A DNA stretch of 6,144 bases. Origin: an uncultured Eubacteriales bacterium (GTDB lineage: Bacteria > Bacillota > Clostridia > Monoglobales > Monoglobaceae). The notes beneath the pieces are model-generated. The model ran no database searches and was not told the DNA's origin. It was given only the letters and a program-made list of their open reading frames with translations. How positions within the stretch are numbered: the first letter of the stretch is position 1; the number at the start of each line of letters is the position of its first letter. The translations under genes were made by a program, and so were the position numbers. The stretch is from positions 1 to 6,144 of the forward strand of contig URTH01000112.1 of NCBI GenBank assembly GCA_900550775.1. The letters run 5' to 3'. Shown one piece after another: positions 1-4,424 of the stretch.

Positions 1-38
1 CCGCATTTTGTAAAATGATAGTGTTCTGTCTGTGCCAT
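1..38 (-). CDS. Start of next tail gene, probably tail fibre (partial)
   Basis: Only the first 12 codons are visible, reading MAQTEHYHFTKC, and the gene runs off the left edge of the window. The start ATG (38-36) overlaps the stop of the upstream XkdU-like gene as TGATG, and a near-perfect ribosome site (AAAAGGAGG, 54-46) lies 7 bases before it, so the start is well supported. In PBSX-type modules the gene directly after xkdU encodes the tail fibre or receptor-binding protein (xkdV). Short N-termini of this style, opening with MA and several polar or aromatic residues, are common in such fibres. The function is inferred from position only; a small accessory tail protein is also possible. Confidence 0.6.
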   Translation of the reverse strand, partial: MAQTEHYHFTKC

Positions 39-589
39 CAAATAACCTCCTTTTCCATAATGTCACGCCAGGTATACCCGGCAGACAATAGATCGCGCCA
101 TGTCTTTTGTGTGTTTAAAACCTCGCCCCAGGTTCGATACGGATACACGTAAGCAACCGACAGATGCGCCGGCATAATACGGCTAAGCTGCTCTATAATA
201 CCACTCATGTTATCGGGCTTTCCGGTTCGATTGGTGAATTTGATTGTCACGCTGTATTGTGCGTGGTTTTCAATCACTTCTGCATCGCCGCGCGCATAAG
301 ACTGTACAATCGTTTTGATTCTTTCCGGTGTGGCGGCATCAATCTGCCGGTATCTGGACAGCACGCGGCTGCGCCGCTGCTCGGTTGTCAGATTGTTTCC
401 CAAATTAAGTCCCACCGATTTTTCCCACGTTTCAAGCCACGCATCGGCATTTTCAATATACAGTTCCCGAATCGCCTGTGCAATGTATTCGGAAAGCCGG
501 TCAAATTCTGCGTTCAGCGCCATGTTGATTGTCTGCATGACATTGGATTTTTTGTAGTAATTTGGTTGATGTTTTGCAAGATCGGTCAT
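38..589 (-). CDS. xkdU: XkdU-like baseplate protein (DUF2313/YmfQ family)
   Basis: A 183-residue protein that probably sits at the outer baseplate wedge and helps attach the fibre, like PBSX XkdU, YmfQ and Mu gp48. Support comes from its place directly after baseplate J and from family-style sequence. It has a helical N-terminus with WLETWEKSVGL (51-61), a basic QRRSRVLSRYR stretch (71-81), an ATPERIKTIVQSY segment (86-98) and a strand region with IMPAHLSV (138-145). Its length is typical of the family. The C-terminus carries three 10-residue units beginning TW (Trp154, Trp164, Trp174), listed separately. The start ATG overlaps the xkdT stop as ATGA. Its own ribosome site is a weak AGGGGGT, so translation probably depends on coupling to the upstream gene. 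Confidence 0.85.
   Translation of the reverse strand: MTDLAKHQPNYYKKSNVMQTINMALNAEFDRLSEYIAQAIRELYIENADAWLETWEKSVGLNLGNNLTTEQRRSRVLSRYRQIDAATPERIKTIVQSYARGDAEVIENHAQYSVTIKFTNRTGKPDNMSGIIEQLSRIMPAHLSVAYVYPYRTWGEVLNTQKTWRDLLSAGYTWRDIMEKEVI
44..133 (-). repeat. Three 10-residue Trp repeats at the XkdU C-terminus
   Basis: Residues 153-182 of the XkdU-like protein form three consecutive 10-residue units that begin TWGEVL, TWRDLL and TWRDIM. The tryptophan codons lie exactly 30 bases apart, at 130, 100 and 70. The pattern is T-W-x-[DE]-[VLI]-[LM] followed by four variable residues. Similar TWxDL-type strings occur in tail and baseplate proteins of other Firmicutes phages. Here they may act as a docking strip for the fibre encoded next, but that role is inference. 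Confidence 0.8.
46..54 (-). promoter_or_regulatory. Strong Shine-Dalgarno site for the next tail gene
   Basis: The bases AAAAGGAGG on the minus strand lie 7 bases upstream of the ATG at 38-36. The site is inside the last codons of the XkdU-like gene, where it encodes the residues EKE. It is stronger than the sites in front of the other overlapping genes here, which would fit a need for more copies of the downstream, fibre-like product. Confidence 0.8.
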
Positions 590-1641
590 GACTGTACCCC
601 CTGCGTCAGGCTTACCGTTCCCAGGGCTGCGAGGTGCCCGTCCGAAATCGCGATGTTTTCCGTGCCGTTATTCACTTTAAGTCCCGTGTAGTATTTTACA
701 CCGGGAACGGCTTGAATCATGGCGCCGATTTCGGTATAAGGAATCAGCGCTCCTTGAAAGCCCAGGGATTTGAAATAGCTTTTCAGTTTTTCTTCCAGCG
801 TGCTTTTTATATCTGATATTGCGTAGGCTGTATCAAGGAATAGTGTTGCGGCAATGTTAATATTGGTTTTTTCTGCGCTTGTAACTGTAACATCGGGACC
901 AACAAGACGCTGCGATTCGATATGCGCAGCAACGGCCGAAACAAGCGCCGCATTTGCGGGTTCCATTTCAGCGGTTGCGATCACAACTTTAACAGTTCCC
1001 GGACCGTTCCATAGCTTATAGCATTTTGCCATTCCAACGCCGTCAATCTCCATCGCCCACTGTTCAAATTCGTATTCATTACCGGATGTTACCGGATGTT
1101 CCAAAAAATAATAGTACCGATCCCGATAGGCTTCGTCTGTTTCCGCATCGGTTCCGCCGGATATCGGCGCTGCATTGCTGACGCTCAAAAGCCCCTGCGG
1201 CATGATAGGAAAGTAATTAACAGATTTCGCTGCCGCGTTTCCGGAGCTCCCCGGTTCTGCGGCTTCAATCGGCACCGTGGCGTTTCCGTCTGTAATAATG
1301 ACCTCCTGCACGGTTTTATAAAGAATTCTGCCCCGCGCAACCAATGTTCCGCGTGCAATCGTCACACCGTTGTTTCCGGAAATAGTGACCTCGCCTGTTG
1401 CAAAGGTTGCGCCTTTTCGCGTATAGCCAAGCTGACCCAAAAGACGGTCTAGATCTTCGCCCTCCGCATCTGCGATAAAGTGTTTTTTCATTCCTATATC
1501 AACTGCTTCATACGCAGCTGCAAATTCAATAGCAGCCGCCGCAAGAATGTCGTATAAGACACTACCTTTATCGGTGCTGTACTGCGCCGGGATTGCATTT
1601 TGCAATCGGTTTATAATCCCATCCACTGTTTTATCTATCAT
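586..1641 (-). CDS. xkdT: XkdT-like baseplate J protein
   Basis: A 351-residue homologue of the baseplate J/gp47 family (P2 gpJ, T4 gp6-like wedge component), which forms the ring around the hub and signals sheath contraction. The family signature GGTDAETDEAYRDR is at 162-175. It is followed by the conserved region with TSGNEYEFEQWA (185-196) and GVGMAKCY (201-208). The N-terminus has the usual helices with GEDLDRLLGQLGYTRKGAT (61-79), then a beta-rich segment with GVTIARGTLVA (92-102). The C-terminus has GVKYYTGLKVNNG and ends in the usual LGTVSLT. The length is typical for PBSX-type members. GGAGGTG lies 10 bases upstream of the ATG, and the start overlaps the xkdS stop as ATGA. This family is found in contractile tails, which makes it the main evidence for a myovirus-type particle. 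Confidence 0.95.
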   Translation of the reverse strand: MIDKTVDGIINRLQNAIPAQYSTDKGSVLYDILAAAAIEFAAAYEAVDIGMKKHFIADAEGEDLDRLLGQLGYTRKGATFATGEVTISGNNGVTIARGTLVARGRILYKTVQEVIITDGNATVPIEAAEPGSSGNAAAKSVNYFPIMPQGLLSVSNAAPISGGTDAETDEAYRDRYYYFLEHPVTSGNEYEFEQWAMEIDGVGMAKCYKLWNGPGTVKVVIATAEMEPANAALVSAVAAHIESQRLVGPDVTVTSAEKTNINIAATLFLDTAYAISDIKSTLEEKLKSYFKSLGFQGALIPYTEIGAMIQAVPGVKYYTGLKVNNGTENIAISDGHLAALGTVSLTQGVQS

Positions 1642-2018
1642 GATTCTAACACCTCCGCTACCGTCTCGCTGCCGTAAATGCTATCAACAAAAAAAGAAAT
1701 CGTGAGCCTGGCGCCGTCACGAATTACAGAAAACCTGGAAACATCCTTGACGTCCTCCATGCTTCCTATACATTCCTTTACCTCGCGTTCAATCTCGGAA
1801 GCCAAGAACGCAGAGGGAAGCGTTTTTCCTACAACAAGATTTTCCAAGCAATTCCCATAGCCGCTGTCAAAATATACATCGTAGCGGTTTGCCGTTGTGT
1901 GCAATATTTTTTTGATGCGCTGAATCAGCGCCGGCTTTCCGCTTATAAGCTCTAAATTTCCGCCCCTCGTTGTTACAATTTCGCGTTGATTAAAATCGTA
2001 AACAATATCCTGTTTCAT
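1638..2018 (-). CDS. xkdS: XkdS-like baseplate wedge protein (gp25/DUF2634 family)
   Basis: A 126-residue protein of the gp25-like/DUF2634 group, the small wedge protein that in T4-like tails contacts the sheath and starts its polymerisation. The N-terminus reads as a strand pair with VYDFNQREIVTTRGGNLELI (6-25). The core has LIQRIKKILHTTANRYDVY (31-49), followed by SGYGNCLENLVVG (52-64). This matches the family pattern of a helix, a small Thr/Arg-rich loop, a Tyr and a YG turn. Despite the historic 'lysozyme' label of gp25, no catalytic residues are evident. It lies between the DUF2577 and baseplate J genes with ATGA overlaps at both ends. A GGAG site lies 10 bases before the start. Confidence 0.9.
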   Translation of the reverse strand: MKQDIVYDFNQREIVTTRGGNLELISGKPALIQRIKKILHTTANRYDVYFDSGYGNCLENLVVGKTLPSAFLASEIEREVKECIGSMEDVKDVSRFSVIRDGARLTISFFVDSIYGSETVAEVLES

Positions 2019-2287
2019 AACATATCAACTCCAATCACAAGAAAGGATTTTTCGGTGTTTTTCATCGGGAGTAGATAAACGGCTTTCCCGATGAAAACAT
2101 AATCTTCGTTCTGATCCTGTTTTTTTAAGTCAAGCACGCTTGCAATATCCTCTTCGCTTAAAACAATCTTTTCGCTAAGGCGTATCTTGATATCCGGCAG
2201 CTGCTCCACAACGCCGGATAGCGGGGAATATGATGCTGCGTTTTCCCGCGCTTTTAGCAGCATAGCCATTTCATAAGGAGCGTTCAT
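2015..2287 (-). CDS. xkdR: XkdR-like small tail protein (DUF2577 family)
   Basis: A 90-residue protein matching the DUF2577/XkdR pattern: an N-terminal helix (MNAPYEMAMLLKAR), then GVVEQLPDIKIRLSEKIVL (25-43) as a short strand segment, and a C-terminal OB-like pair with IGKAVYLLP (66-74) and FLVIGVDML (82-90). In PBSX it sits between xkdQ and xkdS, exactly as here. Its small beta-rich form suggests a cap or spike-like plug on the hub, comparable to gpV/gp45 spike proteins, but that role is not proven. The start ATG overlaps the xkdQ stop as ATGA, and a GGAGG (2302-2298) lies 10 bases upstream within the end of xkdQ. Confidence 0.8.
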   Translation of the reverse strand: MNAPYEMAMLLKARENAASYSPLSGVVEQLPDIKIRLSEKIVLSEEDIASVLDLKKQDQNEDYVFIGKAVYLLPMKNTEKSFLVIGVDML

Positions 2288-3732
2288 GACCCGATGCCCT
2301 CCAATTCTACCGTCACCGTGTGACGGTTTTTCTTAATTTCATGTTGTGCAGAGGTGATTTGATAAGCTGTGCCGTCAACATATAAGATATCACCTGCACG
2401 CGTGTTATCCTGTAATTCGACCACCATGGGAAAGCTCCTGGATGTACTGTCGCGGTTTCGTTCTGCCAATTTGGTTTCGGCTGTTTTCCACGGATCGCCG
2501 TCCTCTTTTTCCTGTTTTACGACTTCCTGTAAAAATCCGTACTGCATACATGCGGCATCGTCTCTTATGCTTGCCAGCGTCTCAGTGTCGGAAATCACTT
2601 TTACAGCGGTCTTGCGATCCTCGATAGAAGAAGATGCGGTCTCGGCGCCGCGGTAAGTCACACTGTCTTTATATTCCGTGTTTTGGGAAACTCTAAACTT
2701 TGGTGACGCAGTAAACGTCCCGATTTTGTAAATGCGAATCCCGGACGGAACAAAATCAAAGTTCCAATCTCCGCCGATTTTTTCAAGGATATTCCAAAGC
2801 ACCTCGGAGACGCACTTATCGATATACAGTTCTGTAACAAGGCAGTTTGCCATTGCAGCAGTGTCTATGTATGCAATCGGTACCGATAAATCGGACAGTA
2901 TTTTACAAATTACCGTCTCTGCCGGCGCGTCTTTAAACTGATAAGTGTCGGTTGTTTTATTCAGATACCATCCGGCATCTGCCGCGGTGTAGGCGTTACT
3001 GTGGCGGCTCCCGGTGTCATCGGATAAAATGACGCCGCGAAACATTTCTGTTCCGCAGAGGAAGAGGCGGAGGATGTCTCCCTTTTGCGGTAAGTAAATA
3101 TTCTGATACCGGGTGTCGGACTTTGCGAGTGCAAACGATAGCTTTGTCGCAAGTTCCTTTTTGGTGTTTTCCCAGGAAAGCGAACCAAGCGTTTTTGTAA
3201 CGTCATGTAGTCCGCAGTATATGGATATTTCATTGCCGCCCGCCATTTCCGGCATAGAAAATAGCTGGCTGTGAAGCGTTATCTTTTCGTTTTGATCGTA
3301 AAAGTTTGCCTCTTTTTCGCTCTCGCCCGATTCGCCGCCTGTCCACTCCATGGCAACAATTGTAATTTTGCTGCTGTACGGACGGGATGAATCCGTCACC
3401 ACATTCCCAACGCCGTTTCCGTTGATTGCCCGGATCATTCCGTCTGCATAGCTTTTTACAATCGCAACGTGATCCGCCCAGGAATGATCGCCTCTGAGAT
3501 TTACAATCAACAAGTCTCCCGGCTGCGGTGTATAGCCGTCTCCGGCATGATGCAGCGTACCCATATTTGCAAAGCTGCAGGCTGCCGCCGTCCCTTGGCG
3601 CGTATCTCCGCATTGTCTGAAACACCAGTTTACGAAAATAGCACACCAGGGCTGACCGCCGGTGTTATACTTTGACGGTCCGTTTCCCACCTCTGCCGCG
3701 GCAATACTGACAAATTGATTCGCCGATGCCAT
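2284..3732 (-). CDS. xkdQ: CHAP peptidoglycan hydrolase fused to XkdQ-like tail hub
   Basis: A 482-residue fusion protein. Residues 1 to about 130 form a CHAP amidase/peptidase domain with QPWCAIFVNWC (nucleophile Cys30), PQPGDLLIV (69-77), DHVAIV (His88) and INGN (Asn104 at the usual third position). An acidic linker (about 131-147) follows. Residues about 148-482 match XkdQ/gpD-type hub proteins: SLSWENTKKELATKLSF (184-200), KGDILRLF and GTEMFRGVI (217-235), AADAGWYLNKTTDTYQFKD (250-268), and a C-terminal beta domain ending HTVTVELEG. XkdQ of PBSX is about 330 residues, so the extra length is the CHAP part. The protein should form the central hub with a wall-cutting domain at the tail tip. 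The start at 3732 is fixed by AGGAGG 8 bases upstream. The reading frame is continuous across both parts, so this is a real fusion, not two genes. Confidence 0.88.
   Translation of the reverse strand: MASANQFVSIAAAEVGNGPSKYNTGGQPWCAIFVNWCFRQCGDTRQGTAAACSFANMGTLHHAGDGYTPQPGDLLIVNLRGDHSWADHVAIVKSYADGMIRAINGNGVGNVVTDSSRPYSSKITIVAMEWTGGESGESEKEANFYDQNEKITLHSQLFSMPEMAGGNEISIYCGLHDVTKTLGSLSWENTKKELATKLSFALAKSDTRYQNIYLPQKGDILRLFLCGTEMFRGVILSDDTGSRHSNAYTAADAGWYLNKTTDTYQFKDAPAETVICKILSDLSVPIAYIDTAAMANCLVTELYIDKCVSEVLWNILEKIGGDWNFDFVPSGIRIYKIGTFTASPKFRVSQNTEYKDSVTYRGAETASSSIEDRKTAVKVISDTETLASIRDDAACMQYGFLQEVVKQEKEDGDPWKTAETKLAERNRDSTSRSFPMVVELQDNTRAGDILYVDGTAYQITSAQHEIKKNRHTVTVELEGIGS
3343..3732 (-). 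other. CHAP catalytic domain of the hub fusion
   Basis: This segment encodes residues 1-130 of the hub fusion. It has the ordered CHAP landmarks: a helix with AAAEVGNG, the WCAIFVNWC nucleophile helix with Cys30, PQPGDLLIV (69-77) as the core strand, DHVAIV with His88, and AINGNG with Asn104. The third residue is Asn where many CHAP enzymes have Glu; Asn is a known alternative in the family. Extra cysteines (37, 41, 52) are present. The expected activity is cleavage of peptidoglycan peptide or amide bonds; which bond cannot be told from the sequence. Confidence 0.85.
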
Positions 3733-3740
3733 GCCAAAGT

Positions 3741-3746
3741 CCTCCT
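3741..3746 (-). promoter_or_regulatory. Ribosome site overlapping the xkdP stop codon
   Basis: AGGAGG lies 8 bases before the start of the CHAP-hub gene. The stop TAG of the upstream xkdP-like gene (3747-3745) runs into it as TAGGAGG. This supports the start at 3732 and suggests that ribosomes ending xkdP are handed directly to the next gene. Confidence 0.85.
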
Positions 3747-4410
3747 ATAAAACATTTTTGTCCTTTAAAATACGATACATAATGGTAATCACCCTTGCCA
3801 TGTCCTCGGTCATATCCAGGTTATCGCCGGTACCGTTGATATAACCGGCAGCGATCAGTTCCGATAATGCCTGGTTGTAAAACGGCGCACCGTCCGCCGC
3901 ACTTTCAATGACCTTGCCGCCGGAAAGGGAATCTACCTTGGCGGAAAGTTCCTCGATTTTTCCGTTTAACTCATCATATTGTGCCATAGTCAACGCCTCG
4001 CTTTCTGTATCAATCAGCGGAATCTCCTTAAATGCAATGCTATATTCGATATCCCCGGTCTGCCCCAGCTTATAGTCAAACTGCGTTACCTTTACCGCCA
4101 TGTTGATCGGCGTTCCGGATATGACAAGCCGGATCGGGTATTTTCTTGCAATCCACGTGTCGATTTTATAGCCGTACTGCCACGCGTCACTGAGCCGTGT
4201 GCACCGCAAAAAAGGATAATCCCTGGTGGGGAAGAAGCTGTCCCAGCTGATAGATTTAAGCATAGGCGCGTCAATAAAACTAAGTTCTTCCCCGGTGATG
4301 GTCTCAAAGGTCTCATCGCTCTGCGGCTTGGAGACCGAAAACTCTGGAGGAATCACCGGAAGCTCCAAAACCTCCTCCATATTGTTGATGGATAAAAAAA
4401 TCCGCAGCAT
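3745..4410 (-). CDS. xkdP: XkdP-like tail/baseplate protein with SLH-like C-terminus
   Basis: A 221-residue protein placed between the tape measure and the hub, the position of xkdP (YqbP) in PBSX-type modules. Residues 1 to about 132 match the XkdP N-terminal region: MLRIFLSINN, LPVIPPEFSV (17-26), ETITGEELSFIDAP (36-49), ISWDSFFP (54-61) and a beta-rich end with DIEYSIAFKEIPLI (120-133). This region likely links the tail tube to the hub. Known XkdP proteins usually carry a C-terminal LysM wall-binding domain; none is visible. Instead there is a short coiled coil (about 139-163, with LNGKIEELSAKVDSL) and an SLH-like segment (about 176-215). Start support is AGGAGG 8 bases upstream. The N-terminal assignment is firm; the C-terminal one is tentative. 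Confidence 0.82.
   Translation of the reverse strand: MLRIFLSINNMEEVLELPVIPPEFSVSKPQSDETFETITGEELSFIDAPMLKSISWDSFFPTRDYPFLRCTRLSDAWQYGYKIDTWIARKYPIRLVISGTPINMAVKVTQFDYKLGQTGDIEYSIAFKEIPLIDTESEALTMAQYDELNGKIEELSAKVDSLSGGKVIESAADGAPFYNQALSELIAAGYINGTGDNLDMTEDMARVITIMYRILKDKNVL
3766..3885 (-). other. Single SLH-like module at the XkdP C-terminus
   Basis: Residues 176-215 read as a helix with FYNQALSELIAAGYI (177-191), a glycine turn NGTGDNLDM (192-200) and a second helix with MARVITIMYRIL (204-215). This is the order of an S-layer homology repeat: aromatic-led helix, GxIxGxGDG-type loop, then a helix ending MLYR. The canonical TRAE motif is not present (TEDMAR is found in its place) and there is only one copy, while SLH domains often come in threes. 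It may therefore be a degenerate or specialised member. SLH modules bind secondary cell-wall polymers, which would suit a tail-tip protein. Confidence 0.5.
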
Positions 4411-4418
4411 TTATGATT

Positions 4419-4424
4419 CCTCCT
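4419..4424 (-). promoter_or_regulatory. Ribosome site overlapping the tape measure stop codon
   Basis: AGGAGG lies 8 bases before the ATG of the xkdP-like gene. The tape measure stop TAG (4425-4423) is part of TAGGAGG, the same design as at the next junction. It supports the start at 4410. Confidence 0.85.

Noticed and set aside
164..691. Long plus-strand open frame (175 codons) opposite xkdU and xkdT
   Set aside because: It lies antisense to two well-supported tail genes, resembles no family I know, and has no convincing ribosome site. It is a by-product of the codon use of the real genes. The same applies to the other plus-strand frames at 1096-1452, 3979-4395, 4501-4884, 5177-5533 and 5653-6093.
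1081..1100. Perfect 10-base tandem repeat ACCGGATGTT x2 inside xkdT
   Set aside because: Ten bases is not a multiple of three, yet the frame and the family-conserved residues (HPVTSGN) are intact across it. It is therefore a coincidence of codons, not a recent duplication.
1638..2018. Calling the gp25-like protein a lysozyme
   Set aside because: The historic name is misleading: no catalytic residues are evident, and the family acts as a structural wedge and sheath initiator. The enzyme in this window is the CHAP domain.
3280..3330. Possible internal start giving a CHAP-free XkdQ hub
   Set aside because: The first Met after the linker (MPEMAGG) has no Shine-Dalgarno site at proper spacing; only a weak AAAGAGG lies near the linker with no start codon behind it. 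I cannot support a second product.
3230..3646. Minus-strand 138-codon frame inside the CHAP-hub gene
   Set aside because: It is in another frame of a gene whose CHAP motifs are intact, is unusually rich in Arg and Cys, and has no domain logic. It is a frame shadow; those at 2961-3233, 2658-2840, 4092-4316 and 4497-4772 are the same.
3733..3744. Promoter or terminator in the short intergenic gaps
   Set aside because: The only gaps (3733-3744 and 4411-4422) are 12 bases long and filled by ribosome sites and spacers. No hairpin or -35/-10 pair fits.
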